Of a DNA stretch of 5,285 nt, positions 1 through 5,285 are shown piece after piece. Origin of the DNA: Alistipes sp. GTDB lineage: Bacteria; Bacteroidota; Bacteroidia; Bacteroidales; Rikenellaceae. The stretch is from contig JAIDKM010000213.1 of the NCBI GenBank assembly GCA_029051915.1, positions 1 to 5,285 of the forward strand, written 5' to 3'. Position 1 is the stretch's first letter, and each line of letters opens with the position of its first letter. The notes beneath the pieces are model-generated. The model saw nothing but the letters and a program-made list of their open reading frames with translations. It did not search any database and was not told the DNA's origin. A program made the position numbers and the translations under genes.

Positions 1-43
1 CGACGGCGGCCGCCGGCCCGTGCGGTTTCCGCGTCTCCCTCCC

Positions 44-586
44 TTAATCCGTCCCTCCATAGATGGCATCCCGACTGCCGCCCAGTCGGTCGTAGGCCAG
101 TCCGTCGCCCACGCGGAATTCGTTTCCGATCTCCATCGCACGGTATTCGATGGGTATCTGCTTGCGGTAGGAGTTGGGTTTGAAGAAGAGGGTGCAGACG
201 GCTATGCTCGCCGGTTTGCGGGCTTGCAGGTCGCGTACCATGTGTTCGATCGACTCGCCCGTGTCCACGATGTCTTCCACGATGATTACATGGCGGCCTT
301 CGATCGGGTTGTTGAGTCCCAGCAGGCTCTTTACTTCGCCCGTCGAGGCGGTTCCTTCGTAGGAGGAGAGTTTCACGAACGAGAGTTCGTTGTTGAATTC
401 GATCTTCTTGATCAGATCGCTCATGAACATGAACGAGCCGTTGAGTACTCCGACAAAGAGCGGCGTCTCCTTGTCCGCATAGTCTTCGTTGATGCGTCGG
501 GCCACGGCGCTGACCGCTTCGTCGATCTTTTCGGCCGGAATCATGATCCGGAATTTCTTGTCGCGAAGTTGTATTACGTCCTTCAT
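44..586 (-). CDS. hpt: Hypoxanthine phosphoribosyltransferase
   Basis: This 180-residue enzyme of purine salvage transfers the phosphoribosyl group of PRPP to hypoxanthine (and usually guanine), giving IMP or GMP in the cytoplasm. The length is normal for bacterial Hpt. Visible family signatures are VLNGSFMFMSDL (residues 47-58), the flexible-loop segment SSYEGTASTG (74-83), and the PRPP-binding loop VIIVEDIVDTGES (100-112), with the acidic pair E104/D105 and the expected catalytic base D108. Lys136 in the LFFKP segment matches the purine-contacting lysine. The C-terminal segment FRVGDGLAYDRLGG (157-170) is odd. The family normally has a VGYxLDY pattern followed by an arginine, and here the Tyr, Asp and Arg positions read Asp161, Ala164 and Gly170. 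The ATG at 586 fits the family N-terminus and follows an A-rich leader without a Shine-Dalgarno. The gene is separated from rnfA by 171 nt and has its own predicted promoter. Family assignment is secure; purine preference cannot be settled from sequence. Confidence 0.95.
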   Translation of the reverse strand: MKDVIQLRDKKFRIMIPAEKIDEAVSAVARRINEDYADKETPLFVGVLNGSFMFMSDLIKKIEFNNELSFVKLSSYEGTASTGEVKSLLGLNNPIEGRHVIIVEDIVDTGESIEHMVRDLQARKPASIAVCTLFFKPNSYRKQIPIEYRAMEIGNEFRVGDGLAYDRLGGSRDAIYGGTD

Positions 587-613
587 GGGTTGCGGGGTGT
601 TTTTTTATTTTTG

Positions 614-621
614 CAAAAGTA
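614..621 (-). promoter_or_regulatory. Predicted Bacteroidota -7 element of hpt
   Basis: On the minus strand this octamer reads TACTTTTG, a perfect match to the TAnnTTTG -7 element recognised by the Bacteroidota primary sigma factor. It ends 27 nt before the hpt start codon, which would give a short, A-rich 5' leader of roughly 20 nt. I find no convincing -33 TTTG at the usual spacing of about 19-21 nt; the nearest clear TTTG (653-656) is 31 nt away. The call therefore rests on one element plus its position, and marks hpt as a transcription unit separate from the rnf operon. Confidence 0.5.
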
Positions 622-700
622 ACGATTTGCCGCAAGAAATAAGCGTTTCGGTCAAAATTTATTTGTCGGGTGCCTTCTGCGGCTCGCGTTTTTCATACGA

Positions 701-733
701 TCAGCCCCGGAGAGCCGTACTCTCCGGGGCTGA
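701..733 (-). terminator. 13-bp hairpin at the 3' end of the rnf operon
   Basis: Bases 701-713 and 721-733 are perfect inverted repeats (TCAGCCCCGGAGA and its complement) around a 7-nt loop, giving a very stable GC-rich stem. It begins 24 nt after the rnfA stop codon and lies between rnfA and the hpt promoter, where a transcript end is expected. On the minus strand the stem is followed by TCGTATGAAAAACG, which is not a U-tract. The T-richer flank (TTCTTCGTTT) is on the plus-strand side. It may be a terminator of weak classical form, a 3'-end stabilising hairpin, or a block to antisense transcription into rnfA. The rest of the 587-757 spacer shows nothing beyond this hairpin and the hpt promoter. 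Confidence 0.6.
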
Positions 734-757
734 TTCTTCGTTTCGAGGGATCCGGCC

Positions 758-1339
758 TTACTTCACCAGTCCCGAGAATCCCATGAAGGCCATCGCCAGA
801 ATGCCGGCCGTAATCAGGGCGATCGGAATTCCCTTGAATGCTTTGGGTACGTCTTCGAAATCCAGGCGTTCGCGGATGCCCGCAAAGAGTACCAGCGCCA
901 GGGCGAATCCCGCGGCCGTCGCTACCGAGTAGGTTACGCTCTGCAGGAGGTTGAATTCTTTCTGAATCATCAGAATCGCCACACCCAGCACGGCGCAGTT
1001 GGTCGTAATCAGGGGAAGGAAGATTCCGAGCGCTTGATAGAGCGAGGGCGAAAGTTTCTTCAGTATGATTTCGACCATCTGTACCAGCGCCGCGATCACC
1101 AGAATGAAGACGATCGTCTGCATGTATACGATGTCGAGGGGCACCAGTACGTAGGTCTGAATCAGCCACGCCACTACGGCGGCGATCGCCATCACGAACG
1201 TTACGGCAGCGCCCATACCCAGCGAGGTTTCCACTTTCGACGACACGCCCAGGAAAGGGCAGATGCCGAGGAACTGCGCCAGCACTACGTTGTTTACGAA
1301 GATGGCGCCGATGATGATTGCAAAGTAGGAGAGCTCCAT
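758..1339 (-). CDS. rnfA: Rnf complex subunit RnfA (membrane core)
   Basis: This integral membrane subunit of the ferredoxin:NAD+ oxidoreductase has 193 residues, the usual RnfA/NqrE-family length, and about six hydrophobic helices (roughly 5-25, 41-61, 70-92, 101-122, 133-153 and 170-190). The hallmark [18 protein letters not shown] (16-33) carries Cys27, and [14 protein letters not shown] (108-121) carries Cys115. In this family the two half-helix cysteines, together with the equivalent pair in the partner subunit, hold an iron-sulfur centre inside the membrane that passes electrons between the two sides. It is told from the paralogue RnfE by the ICPFLG and TTNCAVLG forms and by its place as last gene of the operon, as in the Bacteroidota BCDGEA order. 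The start lies 2 nt after the rnfE stop (TAG TT ATG) with no Shine-Dalgarno, so translational coupling to rnfE is likely. A hairpin follows the stop codon. Confidence 0.96.
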   Translation of the reverse strand: MELSYFAIIIGAIFVNNVVLAQFLGICPFLGVSSKVETSLGMGAAVTFVMAIAAVVAWLIQTYVLVPLDIVYMQTIVFILVIAALVQMVEIILKKLSPSLYQALGIFLPLITTNCAVLGVAILMIQKEFNLLQSVTYSVATAAGFALALVLFAGIRERLDFEDVPKAFKGIPIALITAGILAMAFMGFSGLVK

Positions 1340-1341
1340 AA

Positions 1342-1926
1342 CTATTTCTTGGCTAATTTGTTAAACAGAACCATAAGATATCCCAGCACCAGGAAGGCGC
1401 CCGGCGCCAGTACGAAGATCAGGGGCGTGTAGTCTCCGATTCCGAGGTCGGCTCCGAATATCGAGCCGCTTCCCAGGATTTCGCGCACGGCTCCGATGAT
1501 CGTCAGCGAGAGGGTGAATCCCAGTCCGATTCCGATACCGTCCAGTACCGAGTCGAAGGGCGAGTTTTTCGAGGCGAATGCTTCCGCACGGCCCAGGATG
1601 ATGCAGTTCACCACGATCAGCGGGATGAATACGCCCAGCGAGGCGTAGAGCGCCGGCACGAATGCCTGCATCAGCATCTGAATGATCGTTACGAACGACG
1701 CAATGATTACGATGAACGCCGGGATGCGTACCTTGTCCGGTATGATGTTCTTCACCAGCGAGATCACCAGATTCGACAGGATCAGTACGGCCATCGTCGC
1801 CAGACCCATGCCCATGCCGTTTTCGGCCGAGGTCGTGGTTCCCAGCGTGGGGCACATGCCCAGCACCAGTACGAACGTGGGGTTGTTCTTGACAATGCCG
1901 CTCAAAATAATCTTCAGTTTATTCAT
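1342..1926 (-). CDS. rnfE: Rnf complex subunit RnfE (membrane core)
   Basis: This 194-residue membrane subunit is the paralogue and partner of RnfA (RnfE/NqrD family). It has about six hydrophobic helices. The conserved segment [20 protein letters not shown] (14-33) contains Cys25, and [20 protein letters not shown] (101-120) contains Cys108. These are the expected cysteines of the iron-sulfur centre shared with RnfA. The frame is open upstream to an ATG at 1998, which would add 24 basic, hydrophilic residues that merely read rnfG in another frame. The ATG at 1926 gives the family N-terminus ([10 protein letters not shown]) and stands 4 nt after a full AAGGAGGT. The start overlaps the end of rnfG by 8 nt, which suggests coupled translation and fixed stoichiometry. 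No missing key residue is seen. Confidence 0.95.
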   Translation of the reverse strand: MNKLKIILSGIVKNNPTFVLVLGMCPTLGTTTSAENGMGMGLATMAVLILSNLVISLVKNIIPDKVRIPAFIVIIASFVTIIQMLMQAFVPALYASLGVFIPLIVVNCIILGRAEAFASKNSPFDSVLDGIGIGLGFTLSLTIIGAVREILGSGSIFGADLGIGDYTPLIFVLAPGAFLVLGYLMVLFNKLAKK

Positions 1927-2569
1927 TTCGACCTCCTTCCTGAGCCGCAGGCTCGTTGGTTTGCGTTGCTCCCGACGCCGTGTCGGTCGGCATTTCACCG
2001 ATCGCTATCCGTCGGAATGCCATCCAGGCACGGTTGATCGCGTCTACGTAGGCGCGCGACGAGATCGTCGCCGCGGTCAGCGCATCCACGTCTCCGCCGT
2101 CTTTGGTTACGGCCAGTTTGCCGTTCACCAGTTTCTTTTCTTCCAGTTTCCGACCTTTGATGCTCTCTATCAGCGGGTTTTCGGCTTCCGCCATCTTCGT
2201 GCCCAGACCCGGGGTCTCGGTTTGTTTCAGCACGCTGACATTGATTACTTCGCCCGCCGGCGTGAAGCCGACCATCAGGTTGATCGCACCTCCGAATCCT
2301 TGTTTCGACATCGTCTCCACCGCATATCCTACGCGTTCGCCCTCGCGGGTCGCCGTGTAGACTGCGATCGGCATCTCGTCGATGGTCAGGAAGTCCGTCT
2401 CCGTGGCGTCGAATTCCGGCAGCACTCCGTTCAGCGCCTCGGTCTTCGCCGCCGCTTCGGCTTGTGCGATGGGGTCGAGCGTGATCATGTTGACAACTCC
2501 CACGCCCGCCGAGGCGATCAGCGTGATGCCGAACAGTACGGCCGTCATGTTGAGAAGTGTACTTTTCAT
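1919..2569 (-). CDS. rnfG: Rnf complex subunit RnfG (covalent FMN subunit)
   Basis: This 216-residue protein has one N-terminal membrane anchor (about residues 8-30) and an FMN_bind domain expected outside the cytoplasmic membrane. In the family, FMN is joined by a phosphoester bond to the last Thr of a [S/T]GAT motif by the flavin transferase ApbE, and the flavin relays electrons within the Rnf complex. Family features seen are the GFGGAINLMVGF segment (91-102), ETPGLGTKM (118-126) and DALTAATISSRAYVDAI (162-178). The expected motif reads T165-A-A-T168, with Ala in place of the usual Gly; Thr168 is the predicted FMN acceptor. The hydrophilic C-terminal tail (about 190-216) holds a second motif, DTASGATQT (196-204), which fits the ApbE consensus exactly. 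The start at 2569 follows an AAGGAGG site 13 nt after rnfD, and the end overlaps rnfE. The assignment is firm; which Thr carries FMN is open. Confidence 0.94.
   Translation of the reverse strand: MKSTLLNMTAVLFGITLIASAGVGVVNMITLDPIAQAEAAAKTEALNGVLPEFDATETDFLTIDEMPIAVYTATREGERVGYAVETMSKQGFGGAINLMVGFTPAGEVINVSVLKQTETPGLGTKMAEAENPLIESIKGRKLEEKKLVNGKLAVTKDGGDVDALTAATISSRAYVDAINRAWMAFRRIAIGEMPTDTASGATQTNEPAAQEGGRNE
1931..1938 (-). promoter_or_regulatory. Strong Shine-Dalgarno of rnfE
   Basis: The minus strand reads AAGGAGGT, then CGAA, then the rnfE ATG. This is a near-complete anti-16S match at 4-nt spacing, and it decides the rnfE start against the upstream in-frame ATG at 1998. The site lies inside the last codons of rnfG, where it also encodes Gly-Gly. 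Such strong sites are uncommon in Bacteroidota, whose genes mostly start behind A-rich leaders, as rnfC, rnfD and hpt do here. Confidence 0.65.
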
Positions 2570-2576
2570 TCTGCAG

Positions 2577-2584
2577 CCCTCCTT
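2577..2584 (-). promoter_or_regulatory. Strong Shine-Dalgarno of rnfG
   Basis: The minus strand reads AAGGAGGG, 7 nt before the rnfG ATG counted from the end of the octamer. Its first two bases are the last two of the rnfD stop codon (ATAAGGAGGG), so ribosomes ending rnfD finish on the site that starts rnfG. Together with the rnfE site this makes two canonical ribosome binding sites in one operon, against the A-rich leaders of rnfC and rnfD. Confidence 0.6.
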
Positions 2585-3542
2585 ATTTCACGCCGAAGCG
2601 CTTGGGTTTGACATATTTGTTGATCAGGGGCACCGTCGAGTTCATGATCAGAATCGCGAACGACATGCCTTCGGGGTAGGCACCCCACAGACGGATGCAC
2701 ATCGTGATGGCTCCGATTCCCACAGCGAAGATCACTCCGCCGCAGACGGTCATGGGCGAGGTCGAGTAGTCCGTGGCCATGAAGATCGCACCCAGCATCG
2801 CACCGCCGGCCAGTACATGGAACAGCGGATATTGCCACAGGGCGGGGTTCTCGGCTCCTTTGCTCAGGGCCACTACGAATGCGAACGCAGCCATCGTCAG
2901 CAGGATCGTTACAGGGATGTGCCACGTGATAACCTTGCGCCACAGCAGATAGACGAATCCCGCCAGCAGGGCCAGTGCGGCCACTTCGCCCAGCGAGCCC
3001 GGCATGTTGCCCAGCAGCAGTTCCTGCATCGGCAGGATGTCGGCCGCCGCACCGTGTTTCACGGCCGCCAGGGGCGTGGCTCCCGACAGGGCGTCGAGTC
3101 CTTCGATTTCAGGGAAGTCGGTCATTTGCACAGGGTAGGCGATCAGCAGGAATACGCGGCCCACCAGCGCCGGGTTGAAGGGGTTCTTGCCCAGTCCTCC
3201 GAACGACATCTTGGCGATTGCGATCGCTACGAAGGCTCCGATCACGACGATCCACCAGGGAATCGTCGCCGGGAGGTTGAACGCCAGCAGTACGCCGGTT
3301 ACTGCGGCCGACCAGTTGCCCACGGTCGGGTTTCCGCCGACCAGGAATCGTTGAATCAGGTATTCGAACACTACGCACGCCGCTACCGAGAGGGCCGTTA
3401 CGCAGAGGGCGCTCCAGCCGAACACGACCGTCGAGACGATCAGCGCAGGCATCAGTGCGACCACTACGTCGCGCATGATGCGGGCCGTCGACTGCGAGGT
3501 CTGCACGTGGGGTGCAGGAGCGACAATCAGTTTGTTTGCCAT
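2583..3542 (-). CDS. rnfD: Rnf complex subunit RnfD (covalent FMN membrane subunit)
   Basis: This 319-residue polytopic membrane protein of the RnfD/NqrB family carries electrons and takes part in ion translocation in the Rnf complex. Signature segments are MSFGGLGKNPFNPALVGRVF (112-131), GGAMLGAIFMATDYSTSPM (246-264) and YPEGMSFAILIMNSTVPLIN (289-308). The flavinylation motif is intact: DALSGAT (150-156), with Thr156 the expected covalent FMN site. Hydrophobic helices lie near 25-65, 77-112, 186-226, 240-256, 265-283 and 292-308, giving about nine or ten crossings, as usual for the family. The N-terminus (MANKLIVAPAPHVQTSQSTA) fits the family, which starts with a hydrophilic stretch ending just before the first helix. 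The start lies 36 nt after rnfC behind an A-rich leader (AACAGAAAAACAGAAATAAC) with no Shine-Dalgarno. The stop overlaps the ribosome binding site of rnfG. Confidence 0.96.
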   Translation of the reverse strand: MANKLIVAPAPHVQTSQSTARIMRDVVVALMPALIVSTVVFGWSALCVTALSVAACVVFEYLIQRFLVGGNPTVGNWSAAVTGVLLAFNLPATIPWWIVVIGAFVAIAIAKMSFGGLGKNPFNPALVGRVFLLIAYPVQMTDFPEIEGLDALSGATPLAAVKHGAAADILPMQELLLGNMPGSLGEVAALALLAGFVYLLWRKVITWHIPVTILLTMAAFAFVVALSKGAENPALWQYPLFHVLAGGAMLGAIFMATDYSTSPMTVCGGVIFAVGIGAITMCIRLWGAYPEGMSFAILIMNSTVPLINKYVKPKRFGVK

Positions 3543-3578
3543 GTTATTTCTGTTTTTCTGTTAGCTTTTCGGGGGCCC

Positions 3579-4928
3579 TTATTTCTTCGGGGCCGCTGCC
3601 GCCGTCCGTTGGCGGATGATTCCCATGACGGTCTGCTTGCCCAGTCGGATCCAGTCGAGCAGGGGGAGGTAGGCCGGGCAGGTCGACTGACAGCAGCCGC
3701 ACTCGATGCACGAGGTAATCATCTGCGTTTCCAGCGTCTCCCACTCTTTCTTCTGGGTCATCTTCGAAAGGTAGTAGGGTTCCAGTCCCATCGGGCAGGC
3801 CGAGACGCACTTGGCGCACTTGATGCACTGCGTCGCTTCGCGGCGTACGGCATCGCGACCGCTCATCACCGTGATTCCCGAGCAGCCTTTGGTTACCGGC
3901 GAGGCGAGGTTTATCATCGCACGGCCCATCATCGGGCCTCCGTTGATTACCTTGCCCGCATCTTCGGGCAGGCCGCCGGCCGCTTCCAGGAGTGCTTCTA
4001 CGGGCGTGCCCATGCGGGTCAGCAGGTTCTTCGGTTCGCGGAGTTTCTTGCCCGTTACGGTTACTACGCGTTCGATCAGGGGTTTGTTTTTCTGCACCGC
4101 TTGATAGACCGCGTAGGTCGTCGAGGCGTTGCAGACCACGGCTCCCACATCGATCGGCAGCGCCGGCGGGGGCGGTACCTGACGGCCCGTTACCGCTGCG
4201 ATCAGTTGTTTTTCACCTCCTTGAGGGTAGCGTACCTTCAGGGGGACCACTTCCACGCCATGATATTCTTTCACCAGCTTCGACAGGTAGGCTATGGCGT
4301 CGGGTTTGTTGTTTTCGATGCCGATGAACGCACGGTCTACTCCGATCGCCTTCATCAGGATCGAGACTCCCACCAGCAGTTCTTCGCCGTGTTCCAGCAT
4401 CGTGCGGTGGTCGGAGGTCAGGTAGGGTTCGCACTCCACTCCGTTGATGATGAGGGCTTCGGCTTTCTTGCCGGGAGGTATCGAGAGCTTCACATGCGTG
4501 GGGAAGGTCGCTCCGCCCATGCCGACAATGCCGGCTTCCTTGATCTTGGCGATGATCTCTTCCGGGGTCAGCGTGCACTCTTTCACCAGGGTCTCCGTGC
4601 GGTCGATTCCTTCGGCCCATTCGTCTCCTTCACGTTGAATCGTGATCGCCATTTGGCGGATTCCTTGTCCGTTGGGTTGCAGATCCACGGCCGTTACCGT
4701 GCCCGAGATGTGCGAGTGGATGTTTGCCGACATGAAGCTGGCGGCTTCTGCTATCAGCTGGCCCGTGAGTACCTTGTCGCCTTTGGCTACTTTGGCCACG
4801 GCCGGTGCTCCGATGTGTTGGGCCAGGGGGATGGTTACCGCTTCGGGGAGCGGCAGCACCTCGATGGCCCGGGCGCAGCTCAGCTTGTTTTCCGACGGAT
4901 GTACTCCGCCCATTGGAAATGTTCTCAT
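3579..4928 (-). CDS. rnfC: Rnf complex subunit RnfC (NADH/FMN and 2x[4Fe-4S] subunit)
   Basis: This 449-residue peripheral subunit faces the cytoplasm, where it exchanges electrons with NAD(H). The order of parts is normal: RnfC N-terminal segment (about 1-100, beginning MRTFPMGGVHPSENK); a complex-I 51-kDa-like nucleotide/FMN domain with the glycine-rich GIVGMGGATFPTH (133-145), NGVECEPYLTSD (162-173) and YPQGGEKQL (234-242); an SLBB region around LTRMGTPVEALLEAAGG (303-319); and two CxxCxxCxxxCP ferredoxin motifs. The cluster cysteines are 368/371/374/378 and 407/410/413/417, with an additional Cys412. No key residue is missing. The protein ends soon after the ferredoxin domain with a short TAAAAPKK tail and lacks the long Ala/Lys repeat extension of E. 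coli RsxC. The ATG at 4928 matches the family start and follows an A-rich leader (AAAACAAAGAAAAAAGCC). It is the first complete gene of the operon in this window, 207 nt after the rnfB stop. Confidence 0.97.
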   Translation of the reverse strand: MRTFPMGGVHPSENKLSCARAIEVLPLPEAVTIPLAQHIGAPAVAKVAKGDKVLTGQLIAEAASFMSANIHSHISGTVTAVDLQPNGQGIRQMAITIQREGDEWAEGIDRTETLVKECTLTPEEIIAKIKEAGIVGMGGATFPTHVKLSIPPGKKAEALIINGVECEPYLTSDHRTMLEHGEELLVGVSILMKAIGVDRAFIGIENNKPDAIAYLSKLVKEYHGVEVVPLKVRYPQGGEKQLIAAVTGRQVPPPPALPIDVGAVVCNASTTYAVYQAVQKNKPLIERVVTVTGKKLREPKNLLTRMGTPVEALLEAAGGLPEDAGKVINGGPMMGRAMINLASPVTKGCSGITVMSGRDAVRREATQCIKCAKCVSACPMGLEPYYLSKMTQKKEWETLETQMITSCIECGCCQSTCPAYLPLLDWIRLGKQTVMGIIRQRTAAAAPKK

Positions 4929-5135
4929 ATGGCTTTTTTCTTTGTTTTGGCTATCTTTCCGACGTTCCTTCCCTCCTCACCTCCGCGGGGGCTTCCCGGT
5001 TCGGTCTCTCCGGCCGTTTTCACGTTTCCGGTTCCCGTTCCGTCTCCTTCGCTTCCGCGAATTCTTCTTCCCCAGAGCCCCGGTCGCATTTCTTCGGCCG
5101 GACAGCTTTGGTCTGAGGGGCGTCGGTCGCTGTTG
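4929..5135 (-). other. Purine-rich spacer between rnfB and rnfC, possibly degraded coding sequence
   Basis: At 207 nt this is by far the longest gap in an otherwise compact operon. On the minus strand it is rich in A and G and poor in T, so stop codons are scarce. The rnfB frame stays open for 52 codons after its stop (to TGA at 4977-4979). A second frame is open to TGA at 5020-5022 and reads as an Ala/Lys/Glu/Thr/Pro-rich peptide much like the rnfB tail. The third contains a 54-codon ORF (4925-5089) whose TGA overlaps the rnfC ATG. No Bacteroidota -7 element (TAnnTTTG) and no convincing hairpin were found. The last 20 nt form the A-rich rnfC leader. None of the frames is supported well enough to call a gene. 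Confidence 0.4.
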
Positions 5136-5285
5136 TTATTCCGCTTTTTCGGCCGCTTCTTCCTTCACCGGCGCTTTCTTCGGGGCCGGTTTCTTCACGG
5201 TCGTTTTTTCGGCTTCCGCTGTTTGTGCGGTCGTCGCAGCTTTCGGTTCGGCCGCAGGTGCTTCCGCTTTCTTCTCGGCCGCAGG
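5136..5285 (-). CDS. rnfB: Probable RnfB, C-terminal tail only (cut by window edge)
   Basis: Only the last 49 codons and a TAA stop are present; the gene continues beyond the right edge. The visible peptide is low-complexity and charged: 16 Ala, 10 Lys, 9 Glu, 6 Pro and 5 Thr of 49, with runs such as KKPAPKKAPVKEEAAEKAE at the end. It contains no cysteine and no membrane segment. Identification as RnfB is by position: rnfB directly precedes rnfC in Bacteroidota rnfBCDGEA operons, and RnfB proteins there can end in a flexible Ala/Lys/Pro tail after their ferredoxin domains. RnfB would take electrons from, or pass them to, soluble ferredoxin. None of the catalytic domain lies in the window, so the identity is an inference. 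An A5 tract at 5145-5149, a few codons before the stop, is a possible frame-slip site. Confidence 0.65.
   Translation of the reverse strand, partial: PAAEKKAEAPAAEPKAATTAQTAEAEKTTVKKPAPKKAPVKEEAAEKAE

Noticed and set aside
4..15. 12-bp perfect palindrome CGGCGGCCGCCG after hpt
   Set aside because: It has no loop and no U-tract, is simple GC-rich sequence at the window edge, and may belong to the next gene; I see nothing else in 1-43.
651..657. TTTTGACC upstream of hpt as a -33 or -35 element
   Set aside because: The spacing to the TACTTTTG element is 31 nt, too long for a Bacteroidota promoter, and no matching -7 element lies at the right distance.
693..1169. Minus-strand frame of 158 codons overlapping rnfA
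   Set aside because: It is a frame-shifted shadow of rnfA, rich in Arg/Gly/Asp with no membrane segments; rnfA is the clear family match.
1927..1998. Longer rnfE starting at the ATG at 1998
   Set aside because: The extra 24 residues are basic and only re-read rnfG; the ATG at 1926 has a full Shine-Dalgarno and the family N-terminus.
1682..2611. Open plus-strand frame of 309 codons antisense to rnfE, rnfG and rnfD
   Set aside because: It spans three clear genes on the other strand and their junctions, shows no recognisable domain, and is explained by GC-rich codon use in the minus-strand genes.
758..4928. Operon as Na+-translocating NADH:quinone oxidoreductase (nqr)
   Set aside because: An RnfC with two ferredoxin motifs, gene order CDGEA and no NqrA or NqrF in the visible part point to Rnf.
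4805..5116. Plus-strand frame of 103 codons across the rnfC start and the gap
   Set aside because: It overlaps the conserved rnfC N-terminus and has a Ser/Phe/Arg-rich composition that mirrors the purine-rich opposite strand.

Overview
This window looks like a chromosomal segment from a member of the Bacteroidota, probably a GC-rich Bacteroidales such as an Alistipes/Rikenellaceae-type gut anaerobe. The placement is an inference. It rests on the rnfBCDGEA gene order, a promoter of the Bacteroidota TAnnTTTG class before hpt, A-rich leaders without a Shine-Dalgarno before most genes, and high-GC codon use. Every supported gene lies on the minus strand, so the biological reading direction is from right to left.

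Right to centre (5285 down to 758) is the Rnf operon: the end of a gene read as rnfB (an Ala/Lys/Glu/Pro-rich tail, cut by the window edge), then rnfC, rnfD, rnfG, rnfE and rnfA. The last five are complete and tightly packed: 36 nt between C and D, 13 nt between D and G, an 8-nt overlap of G and E, and 2 nt between E and A. Together they encode the membrane ferredoxin:NAD+ oxidoreductase that couples electron transfer between reduced ferredoxin and NAD+ to ion pumping. RnfB is the ferredoxin-side iron-sulfur subunit and RnfC the soluble NADH/FMN and 2x[4Fe-4S] subunit. RnfD and RnfG are the covalent-FMN subunits, and RnfA and RnfE form the paired six-helix membrane core with conserved cysteines. 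A 13-bp perfect-stem hairpin (701-733) lies 24 nt after the rnfA stop and probably marks the 3' end of the operon transcript.

Left (586 down to 44) is hpt, a hypoxanthine phosphoribosyltransferase for purine salvage. It has its own predicted promoter (614-621) and is probably a separate transcription unit with no functional link to Rnf.

The one loosely packed place is the 207-nt gap between the end of rnfB and rnfC (4929-5135). It is purine-rich on the minus strand and open over long runs in all three minus-strand frames, which may record a frame change in the RnfB tail. I see no undescribed multigene system here. The points most worth a second look are the altered flavinylation motif of RnfG (TAAT instead of [S/T]GAT), a second, perfect-consensus motif in its C-terminal tail, the rnfB-rnfC gap, and unusual residues in the C-terminal active-site segment of Hpt.
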